Assembly: GCF_036370855.1 (NCBI RefSeq)
Contig: NW_026991398.1
Location: 372,001 to 436,000 of the forward strand
Length of the DNA stretch: 64,000 nt
Direction of reading: 5' to 3'
Source of the DNA: Dromaius novaehollandiae
Lineage: Eukaryota; Chordata; Aves; Casuariiformes; Dromaiidae
Position 1 is the stretch's first letter, and every line of letters begins with the position of its first letter. The notes below the pieces were generated by a model, which was not told where the DNA came from, made no database searches, and was given only the letters and a program-made list of their open reading frames with translations. The translations under genes and the position numbers were made by a program. Positions 1-11,617 of the stretch are shown here, in pieces.

Positions 1-1094
1 CTGTCAGGCTCTTATCTGCGACTGTAACCTTAAATCAGAAATCCTGGTATTGTCGAAATATTATCAATGCAGTAGAAAATATTCACCCTGAGGAATATCC
101 TGTCCGTGACGCAAACTAGTGTCAGAGTCCAGTACTTTCTGACCAGGTTCTTTTAGATATTCCACACACAGAGAGTGCAATGTTTAATATAAAAGTTTGC
201 TTTGAAGGTATTCAATGTTACACAGGATTTTTGATTTAGCAGAGTGATACAGCAATATACTGAAGTCACAGTGCAAGTGTATATACTTAGTATGAAATAC
301 AGCAATTGCAATATACAGTTCAATCACAATACCAATGTGATTCCTATTACTGGACTCTACAATATGCTCACTGACTCAACACTGGGTGTCCCCCAGTCAC
401 CAGACAGGAATATGTGGGTTGAAGCCAGTTCAAGCCCATTGCTCTCTTTGAAATTTCTTTGGTAGTTGTTCAAGTTTTATAGTCTATGTTGGGCTGAGCC
501 ACATATACGTACACACCCACCCTCCATGTTGGCCTGGCTGTCTCAAGGAGAAACATTTATACCTGGTCCAATTAATGGCTATGGCTGCTTATCTAAAACC
601 AAGGTCACCCTCCAGTCCCCTTTGTGTTGAGACAAAGTCAGTTCTCTGTGGAATAGCTGTGATTAATGAGCCACATCCTACATTATTCTTGAACTTCATG
701 AGGCATCCCACCCTTTGAGTCTTCTCCCATTGTAGGGGTTGTTGGTCTGTCACAGGGCCCCAGCTAGAGCTTAAATGGAGTCCTCGGAGCACAGGGCAGA
801 GGTTGCGCAAGGGCAGGTCCCAGGCGGGGCGTGGTCACAGCAGTTCAAGCCAATTAGTGCATCCAAGGCCCTGACCCTCCTAAGGGAGATGCTTTGCCTG
901 ACCTGCTATTCACAGACAAACCAGGAAAAACAGACGGGAGTGTGAAGACAGCAGCAGCCTTGGCTACAACAGCTGTTGGATGGTGGAGATCCAAATCTGC
1001 CCAGCAGCAGATTGCCTTGCTCAAGGCTCTGCATGGCAGGCTCCCACTTCACAGCCTTCTTCAGGCAGGGAAGTAACTGAGTGCAGGGCTCAAC
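1..1094. other. No gene recognised
   Basis: AT-rich, low-complexity-poor sequence with only short open frames that lack recognisable motifs. I see no splice-bounded exon, RNA gene or named repeat. It may contain an old interspersed element, but nothing in it lets me name one. Confidence 0.5.
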
Positions 1095-1500
1095 CAGACA
1101 AGCGTACTGACCAGCAGCTTGTTGGCATGGGACTGCTCCCTTTCATCACCCCTCCTCTCCATTTTCCCAAACGTCTTCCTCTCTCTTTCACCTGCATCCA
1201 CCCTCTTCCCTGCCTTTGGCAATTCTCCTGAACATCACAGCATAAGCTGTCACATTCCCACAGTCCCCTTAAAATATCCCAAGAGACATGCTACACATCC
1301 ACAAAACCCCCTCAAGTATTTCATGAAGTTTGCTTTTTCCCGAGAGACCAAGAATAATTTTGTCTCCTTGTGATCAGATACAAAGCCCTGCTTCACCCTC
1401 TCCAAAGTCATACTGGGGAGGTGCCTTCAATGTCCAACCATAAGTGACCTGAGAGGTCTGGTGTCTGTTACCGTCTCTGTTATATATTGCTCGTTAGTGT
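1095..1500. repeat. Duplicated block, copy A, proximal part
   Basis: This stretch matches 7546-7840. Both contain the phrase acaagngtactgaccagcag near the left end, the phrase ttgtctccttgtgatcag in the middle (about 1359 and 7719), and a shared segment reading agtgacctgagag near the right end (about 1443 and 7802). A third, shorter match to the left end lies at about 6310-6480. The copies differ by many substitutions and small gaps, so the duplication is old. What the unit is remains unknown. Confidence 0.65.
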
Positions 1501-1559
1501 TTGTGTAACTGTGTGATTGTTTTTACTTTTGCAGTCTTGTCTTTGTCTTTCAAGTTCAA

Positions 1560-2235
1560 TAACCATTCCCTACATATCCTTACAAACCACATGTCTTTGC
1601 CTGCTGGATTTCCGTACAAATGCCATGCAGTATTTTTATGAACATTGGGACAATAGGACAGAGAGCACTGTCAGCACATTCATGGATGATTCCAAATTGC
1701 AGGGAGCACTCGACACCTTGGAGGGCCAGCTCACTCTTCAGATGGACCTCAAAAAACTGCAGAATTTCATCTGACAGGAGTCTCATGAAATTCAGCCAAG
1801 GCAAGTTCAGTGTCCTTCATCTGGCTGGAATGACCCCAACAGCCCTATGCAAAAGTCTGTCTGGGGACCAACTGGTGAGAGAAGCTTTGCAGAAAATGAC
1901 ATGGTGCTCCTGGTGAGGAAGCTGAGAAGCAGTCAGTGCTGTGCACTGGTGGCAAAAGCCAACAGCCTGCTGGACTGTGTTAGTATGAATCCAGCCAGCA
2001 GGCCCAGGGAAGGGGTTATTTCCCTTCTATTTGGGGGATATGAGACCACATGTGGAGTCCTGTGTTCAGCTGAGGGCTCTCCAGTACAAGGAAAACAAGG
2101 ACAAACTGGAGTAAGTTCAGCAAACGGCTACCAAAGTGTTCATGGGGCTGGAGCATGAGGAGGGGCCAGACTAAATATGTCTGTTTCTGAGTACTCTGCT
2201 GGCCAGGGATGGAAAGGGAGCCTCTGCTGATGAAC
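1560..2235 (+). mobile_element. CR1 LINE fragment (reverse transcriptase region, decayed)
   Basis: Sense-strand pieces match the CR1 polymerase in its normal order: the region around 1860-2000 reads as a stretch with a leucine-rich VLLVRKLRSS-type segment followed by an ALVAKANSLLDCV-like segment, and 2000-2160 continues with the 'REGVISLL...' and 'SPVQGKQGQTGV' region that in intact CR1 precedes the 'RATKMI' motif. Several frame changes interrupt it. CR1 is the main non-LTR retrotransposon of birds, crocodilians and turtles. A paralogous fragment lies at 7880-8110 in the second copy of the duplicated block. Confidence 0.75.
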
Positions 2236-2739
2236 CAGCATGGATGAATGTCCCCACTGGAGACAGATGCATCTTGTCCAGTGGCCACTCCAGTTAGCTA
2301 GAGCCAGGTGAAAGGAGGGCTCCAGGCAGGCCCTGGAGAGGGGCTTCAGGAACAGTTCCTCTCCCCTGTAGCAGCAGGCTGACCCAGGCTTTCCCACTTG
2401 CTCTCATCCCCCAGGCTTCCTGAAAAGGCTTGGAGGACATAAGGGGCTCTGCAGGCACATGGCCTGTGGGCTATGCTGGCACTGGCCTCAGCAAGGGGCT
2501 GAATCATCGAGAGGCTGGCACTGAAGTCCCTGTCTGCAGAAGTGCTCTTGGCCACGCATGGGGAATGAAGGCCTTCTCAGATGTCCTCATGTTTCCCTAT
2601 TGCCTCTATTTCCTCTCCGCCCTCACTCCCCAGCTGACCTCTTCCTGAGCTCCCCATTTCGTGTGCCCAGCACACAAGCATGCCTGGGATACCCAGAGGC
2701 ACCTGCAACCACAGGAGGCACCTGCATGAGTATGGACAA
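2236..2739. other. No gene recognised
   Basis: Between the CR1 piece and the next shared block I see no exon or known repeat. Short open frames on both strands lack family motifs. Confidence 0.45.
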
Positions 2740-3080
2740 CTCCGCTCACCTGGGCATCATCACAGGAAAGCAGAGGAGTCAGAGTAACAGGCTGAGATAC
2801 AGAAATGTACCTTGGACACATGCAGATCCCTGGGGAGAGGGCTCCCATCCCAGGAACCCACAGTTAGGAAAATGTGGTCACAACAGCCCCTGGAACAAGC
2901 TCACTTTTCAGCTGAAATTCCTTTCTTCTGTTCACATCCAAAGAAATCTGTGGCATTTTGACAGCCTCCAAAGGCAGGACCACCATTTTATTTAGTTAAA
3001 AAAAAAAAAAAAAAAGGCAAGGCAATAACATCTCTTCTGCACTAGAACATGTTTCCCCACTGACTCTTCCCATTCAAGAA
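2740..3080. repeat. Duplicated block, copy A, distal part, with A-tract
   Basis: Matches 8650-8930 at several points in the same order: a ctcccatcccag segment, an agaccaccat-type segment before a run ending in tttatt, and ctcttctnnantagaaca followed by tcccca. Between them copy A has a poly(A) run at 2998-3015. In copy B this block abuts the 3' side of the OR pseudogene, so it may be old OR 3' flank. Confidence 0.55.
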
Positions 3081-5120
3081 ATTCAATATTCCACAAATTC
3101 ACAAGGCAAGTCAGGACAGGCACATGCCTGTCCAGGCCCTCTGTGCGTGTTCAAAACAAAAGCAATTTAGTCCATCAGGTCAATAACTACTGTGCCAGGG
3201 ACCAGTGAGGGCCAGCGGCTCCCTAAGAGATGGGGAGCCATGACCCCAGCTGCGTAACACAACCAGCAGGGCAGAGACCTCACCAGCCAGGACCCATCCT
3301 GCAGCACCTGAGTTAGGGGGAGCAAGGTAGGCAGGGATGGCAGCTGGAATCAACCAAGAGTCCAGATCACCAGCCACATTTGTGGTTACTAGGCAGGTCC
3401 GAGGTCAAGCCAGGATGTCAATCCAAAGGTCAGGGTCAGGATCAGGTCCAGTGATGGTAACCAGAATCAGACACAGCCCAGTGATCACCAAACAGGTCCA
3501 TAGTGACAAGACAAGTCTGGGTTCAAGCCAGGAAGTCACTTTCTTGAGATGTCTCAGCTTGGGTGTTCTGAGCAGCATGTAGGCAATGATGAGGGTGCTG
3601 TAGAAAGCAGTGATGATGGTGAGGTAAAGGAAAAGGTGAAGAAGGCCTTTAAAGAACCCTGTTCTCTCTGAGTGTCCAGGAAGCCAGCTGCAAGAGCAAT
3701 TCTGGGAAGGGGCGCTTCAGAGACACATCAAAAGCAGATGCGTATGCATGAGAGCAAGGAAGCAAACTTCACACAAGTGCTTTCGTCATGGGCAAGCAGA
3801 GCTGAAGGAAGACAAGGATTTTTCTCCCTGTTCCAGAAACTACTGCAATTTGTCTAAAAGAGTGTTCTGCTAAAATATAGGTAAACCAGTAGAAGTAAGA
3901 ATTAGAACCAATCCTAAAAAGCACTGCCTGGAGGAAGGGCCAAAAGCTAGAATCTGTCATGTTTGTTCATTTTCAGACAGTACATCTCTATCTCGTGGTT
4001 GCAGTGTCTTTGTTTTGGGTGGAGGGATGCAGAAAAATCCCATTTTGGCCTTGCTGCTCTCCCAGGGATTAGGTTGAAGCAGCAGTGCATCAAGGCCTTG
4101 TTATGCAGTCCTGGCAGGATTTAGTTATCTGCACACTAGTTCCTGGTTCTCTCTGGACCCTCTGTGGCAACCAAGGCCTATACATGGCGCTACCAGACGT
4201 GATACAGGCCCTGCTGCCCTCCAGGTCTCAAGAGAGTGGCCCATTCATAGGTGTCTATTGCCCTTGGCAGTGTCCTCGGCAACTTAATTGAGGCTTTACT
4301 AATGGACATGTAGAGTCATCTAAGACAGGGTTCATTTGCTCAAAGGTAAGTGCCTGGCATCATTGTTGCTGCTGGGGGTGGGTATTGATCAGGACCTCTA
4401 GCAGTCCCTCCTGAAGGTGAAGTTTCTCAGTCCTTCCAGCCCCACTTGGTGTCTCAGATGCCACAGGGTACTTTGGCTGTATGTAAGCAGTGGCATCCAA
4501 CCCTTATGTTGCAGCCTTTCCAAGCTTGTTAAAATGACTCTCAGCCTGGAACACAAACCTTCTCCATGGATGCCTGTGTTATCATCTCCTAAGCTCCCCC
4601 AAGATGCGTTTGAGGACATGAATTGTTTTAGATTTTGGGTGCCCTAGGAAACATGTTTGGATGCTTGGTCTTGCAAGAGAGGTCCAGTAATCCAATGATA
4701 AGAGTTTCAGGATGTTAGAAGTTGCTGGATCTGGTAACCTGACAGAGGTGAGGCTGCTGCTGTTCTATGTGCCCAGGTCCAGGCAGTAGCAAGGCTGAGC
4801 TTCCACCCCCGGTAGGTACCCATGACACTATACATACCTGTAGACATACATACCCATATTACCCATAGACACTATACACATGTACAGACACACAGCCGAC
4901 CACAGAAGAACGAAGACAGAAACACTTAACACTCATGCAAACACAAACAGCAACAGCAGCCTCTTCCTATTCCTATAACCAGCTATCAAAATGAAAGCTG
5001 GTTAATAAAAAATATATAATTATACATACATATATACCATATGGATTCCTCCTAGAGATGGTCTTAGATCCTCAGTCCATCCAGGAGCTGGCCCCTGGAT
5101 GCCCTGTCTCCCAAGTTGCC
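3081..5120. other. Mostly unrecognised sequence with one membrane-segment-like frame
   Basis: No gene was recognised here. On the minus strand, 3540-3668 reads without a stop as a hydrophobic stretch containing LYLTIITAFYSTLIIAYMLL followed by basic residues, which looks like a membrane helix with a cytoplasmic edge. It could be the end of a decayed receptor gene, but no family signature is present. A CA-rich dinucleotide-like patch lies at 4840-4930. Confidence 0.35.
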
Positions 5121-6060
5121 TCATACCCATACATGCACACAAAGTCGCTCTGGTACAGCATCACAAGAATCATAGAGTTTGGGCAGCCTGCTACTACCTC
5201 CTGTATGCTTCCTTTTCATGTCTGAGAACAAGGAGCCTGGAGCTCCTTGTTCATCCTTGCAGGCCCCCTGCCACCTTTGCTTGACTTGCTGCATGTAAGA
5301 GGGATCCCTGAAAATCAAAAAGCTCTCCTTGATCTTTCTTCTCTCTAGGGCTATATACCATGGGGTTCTTCCAAGAAGGTCCACCAACATACCAAAGTCT
5401 GCTCTGCTGAAATCTGGGGTTGTGATACTCATATTTCCCTTGTTCCCTTTTGTCAGGGTCCTCAATTCCATCATCTCATGGTTTCTGTGGCCAAGGTTGT
5501 CACTGACTTTTACATCCCTGACCAGCTCTTCCATGTTTGTAAGCATAAGGTACCTCCCCAGCTCCTCAATAACCAATGTCAGGAAGTTATCATCAATGCG
5601 CTCCAGAAAACTCCTGGATTGCTTGTGCCCTGCTGTGTTGTTCCTCCAGCAGATACCAGGATTGTTCAAGTCTGCCATGAAGATCAGGGCCTGTGATCAT
5701 GAGACTTCTTCCAATTATCTGAAGAAGGCCTCACAGATGCTCTGCAGCAGACACACCACAACATCATCCATGTGGGTCTGCCTTCTAATCCTGACCCATC
5801 AGCTCTCATCTGCTCATCATCCATCCCAAGGCAGAGCTCTGAGCATTCCCACTGCTCTCTCATGTAAAGGGCAACTTCCCCTCTTGGTCCAGACCTATGG
5901 CCCTTCAAGTACCAGACCTCCAGACCCCACAGTTTCTCCAGTAGCTGATTGGATCAACTGGTCCTTCCAGCAGCCAACTCACAGGGCCTCTGGGCTCTCC
6001 AATATCCAACCCAGACTTATGGCTTCTCTGGTAACTGGCTCCCAAGCATCTTACCTTACT
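5121..6060 (-). mobile_element. CR1 LINE fragment (endonuclease to linker region)
   Basis: The longest frame (5121-5678, minus) begins MADLNNPGICWRNNTAGHKQ, the CR1 equivalent of the GDFNHPDICW endonuclease motif, and goes on through SRSFLERIDDNFLT and ITTPDFSRADFG, the characteristic region just downstream of the endonuclease. Upstream on the minus strand (5684-5908) another frame reads GEVALYMREQWECSELCLG, the preceding endonuclease segment. The frames are offset, so this LINE copy is broken. The plus-strand open frame over 5329-6090 is the antisense shadow of this element. Confidence 0.85.
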
Positions 6061-6300
6061 TGCTGGCTGGTCTGCCTTGACGTTCACTAGCAGTTACACA
6101 CATTGACGTACACACCCACACAACATTCACACGCTCCAATCTCTCCAGCTGCTGGCATCCCAGGCACATGGGCCCCTATGACTTGTGGTCCCCACTCCAG
6201 TGGCTGGCACTGAGATCTTACACACACGTGCACACAGAATAGGGAGTCCCTTCATCCTGGAAAATGAAGTTTAATAAGAAGACAGGAGAGACTGGGAGGA
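6061..6300. other. Short unrecognised stretch
   Basis: A few acacaca-type patches (6095-6135, 6215-6235); nothing else recognised. Confidence 0.4.
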
Positions 6301-6490
6301 TCAGGTGCAGGGCATGACCGGACAAGCGTACTGACCAGCAGACTGTTTACATGTGATCAGTTCCTTTCATCCCCTTTTCCCTCTATTTTCTCATGTTTGT
6401 AGCCCCTCAAAACACCTTAATCCCTTCCTTTTCCCATCTTTGGTCCTTTCCTAAACACCCCTTACTAAGTCTTGCACAATCCCTAAATGC
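6301..6490. repeat. Third, partial copy of the 1.1-kb duplicated segment
   Basis: Contains ggacaagcgtactgaccagc as at about 1097-1116 and an acaagggtactgaccagcag relative at 7550-7569, followed in each case by a C/T-rich stretch with 'tttcatccc' or similar. The match fades after about 6490. Confidence 0.55.
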
Positions 6491-7545
6491 TCTTACCAGC
6501 ATCCCAGAATGAGTCTCATACTCCCATAGGCAGTAACCACCATCCTCAGTCTACAAGGCCATCCTGGAAGGCTATCCTGTTGACCTATATGGGTAAGTCT
6601 CTCACATGAATATTTTGGACCTATCTCTGAATTGAAGTTTCTCCCCTAGAGTTTTTAATTGTTTCTCTGAAAACAGGGTGATTCATGTCCTAGAAATGTC
6701 AATTCTTCATTGGTCTTTCTTACAGAAGTGTGGGTGTTTAGGTCAAATTGAAATGCTATGTGAGGTATGTGTGAAACCAAGCAGGCCAAGTGCATCCCAC
6801 CTAACTGTGACCAAGTCCTGAGGATATCACCTCCATGAAGCATTTCCTTGCACTGATCAAACCTGATACAGGCCATAGCATCTGTACATCTATCTTGATG
6901 ACCCAGTGAGTCCTTTACCGGCCTGTCTATATTTCCCTCCAAAGGATGTCACACATTTGAGATCCAATGTCTAAAAGGAATTAAAGTGATAGAAGTGCAA
7001 GCCAGGCAGACAATAAGGCAGACTATTTCAAAGTTTCAACCACAACAAACATGTCAAACAATGATTATACACTGAGGTACAGGGAGAATCTGAAAGATGG
7101 TCCATCCCCTTCTGAGGGAGATACTGAAATAAGTCCGGTGAATCAGCCTGGCTCCCCTTTCTGTCAGTGGTCAGCAAGTCAGTTTAGAAAAGATGTCTTA
7201 GATCCTTTTTCCTCACTGATCCCCTTCCCTAAACATTCCTTAGTTTTGCACAGTCCCGTAAGCACCTCTCGAATATCCAAAATCATCATATCTTGTTTTC
7301 CCTTCTTACCCATTAGAAAGTCCAGGTACAAGCTATGCCCATAGTTTCTTTATGGCCCAACAATAGTGACTGGAGACTTTTGGTCTTTGTTATAGTCTCC
7401 GTTATCCCTTGCCTATCAGGTTTGTGTCTGTGTGTTTTGTTAAGTGCTTCCCCCTTTGCTTATTATCTCTTTTGCACTGAAAAGGTCTGTGATCAGATAA
7501 CCTTAATGAAGCAAATGCTCTCACATTCCGCATACCCTTACCTCA
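6491..7545. other. No gene recognised
   Basis: Open frames up to about 97 codons exist on both strands but none shows a domain, signal peptide or splice-bounded structure that I recognise. Parts around 7140-7330 weakly resemble the neighbouring duplicated segments. Confidence 0.4.
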
Positions 7546-7840
7546 GCCAGACAAGGGTACTGACCAGCAGTTTCCCCTTGATCTCTTCCTTTTCCTGCCT
7601 TTGGCTTTCTGCCTGAACATCCCAGTGTAGGCTTTCTGCACTCCCACAAGCCCCATAAAACATCCTAGAAAAATATCACACAAGAAATTTGCTCTTTCCC
7701 AGGAGACTCCAGATAATTTTGTCTCCTTGTGATCAGCTACAGAGTGGTGCCTGACCCTGTATAGGGCTACACTGGGAAGGTTCCCTCACTGTCCATCCAT
7801 TAGTGACCTGAGAGCTCTGGTCTTTGCTATTTACTGCTCA
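7546..7840. repeat. Duplicated block, copy B, proximal part
   Basis: Counterpart of 1095-1500; see that entry for the shared landmarks. Copy B is shorter. It is followed, as in copy A, by a CR1 fragment, which shows that the duplication included the LINE insertion. Confidence 0.65.
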
Positions 7841-7879
7841 TTACTCTAGAGGGCTGGGTTACTCTTCACGGGGACCTCA

Positions 7880-8110
7880 ACATATTACAGGCAGGAGCCT
7901 CTTGAAATTCAGTCGAGGAGAGGGCAGAGTACTGCACCTGGGGTAGAATAACCCCAATAGCCCCATGCCCAAAGTTGGGCTGGGGCCAACTGGTAAATGA
8001 GCAGCTTTTCAGGAGAGGACCTGGGGATGTTGGTGAGGAAGCTGAAGAGGAGTCAGCAGAGTGCCCCAGTGGCGAACACCATCAACCAAGATGCGACTCC
8101 CAAGGTCCCA
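7880..8110 (+). mobile_element. CR1 LINE fragment, paralogue of the 1.6-2.2 kb piece
   Basis: Reads in the same order as the first CR1 piece: 'caggagcctcttgaaattca' (1775-1794 has the near-identical caggagtctcatgaaattca), then 'ggccaactggtaaatgagcag' against the copy A 'ggaccaactggtgagagaag', then 'gaggaagctgaagaggagtcagcag' against 'gaggaagctgagaagcagtcag'. The match is lost around 8110. Confidence 0.7.
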
Positions 8111-8649
8111 TGCTGCAGACAGATTAAGGAGTTGAGATGCATGGAGAACCTGGCCCTTAGGCCCACCCCTGCCCTGGGCTCTGGAGAACCTGTGTAAAAG
8201 CTTTTAAATGGGAAGGAGGGCTGGAGAAGGAAGCCTGATCATCCAAGGGAAAAGGAGCTAGGAGGGGGTTGGCTGTCCCCTATCTTCCTACAAAGAGGTG
8301 ATGGGCGAGGAGCAGAGCTGCAGCTGGAGTTGGGGGCTTCCTGATCCCTCAGTGGACGAGAAGGATATGGGAGAGGGAGACCCAGGTGTCACTTCCACCT
8401 CTCTTTTTTAGCCCTCAGTAGCAGGAACTGCCTGCATCACCCCAGCCTTTCCATCTCCTCTTGACACAGGAGAAAGCACAGCACCTCACCCAGACCACCC
8501 ATTTCCTGCATCCCCAGCTGGTCCCTGAGGCTGTGCCAGGCCAGAGGAGGGAAGAGAGTTGTGGTGGGTTTAACCCTCCCAAGCCCCCAAATAGAAAGAG
8601 CACATTTTTTTCTTAGAAGTCCAGAGAAAGTGGACATTCACTGTAGGCT
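8111..8649. other. No gene recognised
   Basis: G/A-rich sequence with no recognised exon. Short open frames on the minus strand (8415-8637) are without motifs. Confidence 0.45.
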
Positions 8650-8930
8650 GACAGCTTCTATCCTGGAAATGTGCACCACTGAGGGAGATAACTCCCATCC
8701 CAGAGACTCACAGGAAGAAAAATCCTGCCATGGTTGCACCTGGAAGGTACTTGTATATCACCCCAAATTTTTTTTTCTAAATTTTCAGGAAAATAAAACT
8801 TTTCAACAGTTCACACATGTAAGACCACCATGCTGTTTATTACCAAAGAAAAAGTAAACACATTACATTTTTAACTTTCTCTTCTAAATAAGAACATTTC
8901 TCCCCAAGGACTTTCCCTTTTAGGCCTTCT
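8650..8930. repeat. Duplicated block, copy B, distal part
   Basis: Counterpart of 2740-3080. It contains an aataaa hexamer at 8791 on the plus strand. It adjoins the 3' end of the olfactory receptor pseudogene. Confidence 0.55.
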
Positions 8931-8939
8931 GCCTTCCCA

Positions 8940-9595
8940 TGCTAGATAGGATTCACAGATAGCAGCTATGATGCACACGTAGGAGGCCAGCATGAACAAG
9001 AGATGGAAGACTACATCCAAGAAGCCAAATATGAAAGTAACAAGCCTGACCTTCCTGGTGTCACTGCAGGCAAGCTCTAGCCATGGGGTAAAGTCACAGC
9101 AGTCGATTGCTATAGGGCACGGAACTTCACCTGGGATAAGAGGAATATGACTATGACAGACAGCATCAAACCCTCTAGCCAAGATGCTGCTGCCAGCTGC
9201 AGAGAGACCTTCCAGATCATGAGGCTTGCCTGGAGCAGGGACTGGCATATGGCCAAGTATCGATCACAGGACATCATGGCCAGCAGGTAACACTCACTAA
9301 CTGCAAAACTGCCAAAGAAGGAGAGCTGTGCCATAAAGCTGTGAGCAGAGATGTTTCTGTTCCTAGTCAGGAAACTGGCCAGCAGCCAAGGCAGGATGGT
9401 GAAGCTGTAGCAGGCCTCCAGGGAGGACAGATTGCCCAGGAGGAAATACATGGGGGTGTGCAGATGCTGGACTGTCACCACCAGCACAAGGATGAGGATG
9501 TTCCCAAACATTGTTAACAAGTAGATCATAAGTGAGAAGAGGAAGAGTGGTGTCTGGAGTGTCGGGACATTGCCCATTATCAGTAAATTATGCAT
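8940..9595 (-). pseudogene. Olfactory receptor pseudogene (class II, OR6/OR11-like)
   Basis: The minus-strand frame from 9595 has the OR landmarks in order: TM1 with GN (MFGNILILVLV), the LHTPMYFLLGNLSSLE motif of intracellular loop 1 and TM2, and SCDRYLAICQ in place of MAYDRYVAIC at the end of TM3. After about 160 codons the reading frame is lost near 9115-9130. The next frame carries the rest, including a TM5 region with SDTRKVRLVTF and FMLASYVCIIAAI. The KAFSTCSSH motif of TM6 and the NPxIY motif of TM7 are absent, so the gene is both frameshifted and truncated at its 3' end. Intact ORs are about 310 residues in one exon. The subfamily call is tentative. Confidence 0.85.
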
Positions 9596-9599
9596 TATG

Positions 9600-10445
9600 C
9601 AGCATTATGGAAGCATAAATCATGCCTCACAAACCTGATTGCCTTCTAGGATAAAAGAGCTGGATTTGTAGAGAAAGGAAGAACAGTGGATGTCACTTTG
9701 TCTTTAGCAAGGCTTTTGACATGTTCTCCCACAGAAGTCTTGCATCCAAGTCAGGATGTGATGGTGAGGATGGATGAGAAACCAAATGGGGGTCGTAGTG
9801 CATGGCAAAATGAACATGAGGCAGCAGTGTGCTCTGGCAGCAAGGAAGGCCAACAGCATCCTGAGATGCATGAACAGGAGCACAGCTGTACTTCAAAGGG
9901 ATGATCACTCCCCATTATTCAGTGCTCCAGACAACCTCTAGAGTAGTGAGTTCAATGTTGGGTCCTGAATAAGGAAACAGACGATGACAAACAGGAGCTC
10001 ATTCATTGCAGGGCTATCGAAAAGTTCAGGGGGCTGCATCACTTGCCCTGTGAGGAGAGATGAAGGAATAGGGGTTTTTTTCAGTCTGGAGAAGAGATGG
10101 CTTTGTGGAGAGGAGATATAATACCAGCCTGCCAATGCCCACAAGCAGATGTCGAGAAGATGGAATCAGGCTTTTCACAGTGGTGAAAGGTGGGAGGATG
10201 AGAGACAGAGGGAATAAACTGAAATAAGAGAAGTTCACACTGGATGAATGGAGAAACTTCTTCCCTGCGAGACAGAGGTTGCCCAGAGAGGTTGTGAAGG
10301 CTCCATCCTTGGAGGTTTTCAAGACCTGATGGATAAAGCACTAAACAAATCGGTCTGACCTCAGAGTTGACCTTGATTTGAACAGAAGATTGGACTAAAG
10401 ACCTCCTAATTTCCCTTACAACCTGAATTACTCTTTGATCCTGTG
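9600..10445 (+). mobile_element. CR1 LINE fragment, running to the 3' end
   Basis: Begins with the CR1 reverse transcriptase region around the conserved 'ctttagcaaggcttttgac' (9702-9720; SKAFD motif), skips or has lost part of the middle, and resumes with 'gttcacactggatgaatggagaaacttcttccctg' and 'gttgcccagagaggttgtga' near 10232-10293, the usual CR1 C-terminal and 3' region. It ends with the 'acctcctaatttcccttacaacctgaattactctttgatcctgtga' tail type at 10400-10446. Diverged and broken. Confidence 0.8.
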
Positions 10446-10686
10446 ATATATGTGTCTGGGACTATTTCTGATGCTCTTGGGTATTTGAGAAAGACTGAGG
10501 CAGTGGGGAGACATGACACAGGGCTTCAAGGTGATTCTCAGCCTCCCCAAAAGATGACTGGAGTCCAGAGATACACTGCAAGAGCTGAGTTCCACTGACT
10601 GCCCATGCACAGGGAAACACCTCCCACCTGTCAGCACTCCAGAATAGGTGAGAAACACACATGCTGAATTCCAGTAAGCCCACATC
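10443..10686. repeat. Tandem duplication, unit 1, left half
   Basis: Runs from 'gatatatgtgtctgggactatttctgatg' and matches 11628-11863 closely ('gatatacgtgtctggaactatttatgatg'). Both contain gggtatttgagaaagact, ggtgattc and cctccccaaaagat. Unit 1 is interrupted at 10687 by an LTR and resumes at 11473. Confidence 0.85.
10682..10686. repeat. 5-bp target-site duplication, left copy (acatc)
   Basis: The pentamer acatc directly precedes the TGTTA start of the LTR and is repeated directly after its TAACA end at 11473-11477. Confidence 0.85.
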
Positions 10687-11472
10687 TGTTAAAGAATATT
10701 GAGCTGAAACTGTCTAGAGGCAGCTGCTTAGCACAACTTCTGTAAAACTTGCTTAGCATGAGTAGCTAAATTTGCTGAAGCCTTAGGCCGCACTCCCTAG
10801 TTCAGTGAGAAAGGGCCCCAGAGCTGGTGCAGGCTGGAATGATAAGGGAGTTACCAGCAGTTAGCATTCCTATGCTTCACACTCCGGGAGGGAGGATGTC
10901 AAGGCTTTGAAGTGAGGCCTGCTTGGGCGCCAGGACCCTGGGAAACAAAGCCTCCTCTCACTGCTGAAACAGTGTTAATTAGGGGGGTCTGGACTATCTC
11001 GGGGTCTGGATTATATCCTCTTCGTCAGGACCTTGGGAGATAACACCTACTGTCACTGCTGGGGCAGTGCTAATTGTTGGAACAACACCTGTTTGTCAGG
11101 GCCTTGAGAGACAAGGGCGGGACCCGAGGAATGAAGACACATCTGTCAGCAGAAACCACAAGATTAAAGATAAACAGCCTACCTAGGGACAGCGATGAGA
11201 CCCAATAAGGAGCAGGAGACCCCAGACCTAAATATTACTATTGGTCCAAACTACCACATGAGGGGTGGAGAGCTTAGATTGGAAAGTATAATTGCCCAGG
11301 GATTTCTTTGTTCGGGGTCCCTCTTCAGAGACACCCAGCTCGAGCTGTAATTACTGCATGCGTGTCATTAAATTTTAATTATTTAATTTGCTTTGATTTG
11401 GCTCTGAACTTTTCTGTGGGAACCTAGGGTCAGGCCCTGTTATGGCGGCCGGCGAGCCTAATTTCCATAACA
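10687..11472 (+). mobile_element. Solo LTR of an endogenous retrovirus
   Basis: A 786-bp element that starts TGTTA, ends TAACA and is flanked by 5-bp direct repeats, so it is a solo long terminal repeat left after recombination of a provirus. The orientation follows from a polyadenylation-type attaaa at about 11369 near the right end. Its left 600 bp are closely related to the minus-strand sequence at 24.6-25.06 kb. No internal retroviral region is next to it. It inserted after the surrounding tandem duplication, because the second unit has an uninterrupted site. Confidence 0.9.
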
Positions 11473-11617
11473 ACATCTGTGTTGACAGTTGCGTTAAAAT
11501 GACTCTGACTCTCATAAAAAATCAGTCCTCCAACTGAGATCCATGTTTCTTTTCCTTTGAAGCTGCATCACAAATTTCTATGTCCACTGGGCCACTATCT
11601 TCTGCCTCTACAACCTT
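11473..11617. repeat. Tandem duplication, unit 1, right half
   Basis: Starts with the right target-site copy (acatc) and continues 'tgtgttgacag', matching unit 2 from 11859 ('acatctctgttggca'). Later shared landmarks are 'ctttgaagctgca' against 'ccttagaagctaca' and 'gtccactgggcca' against 'atccacgggccca'. Confidence 0.8.

Noticed and set aside
589-810. 73-codon minus-strand frame near the left edge
   Set aside because: No motif; typical chance length for this composition.
5329-6090. 253-codon open frame on plus
   Set aside because: Antisense shadow of the CR1 endonuclease region on minus; no motif of its own.
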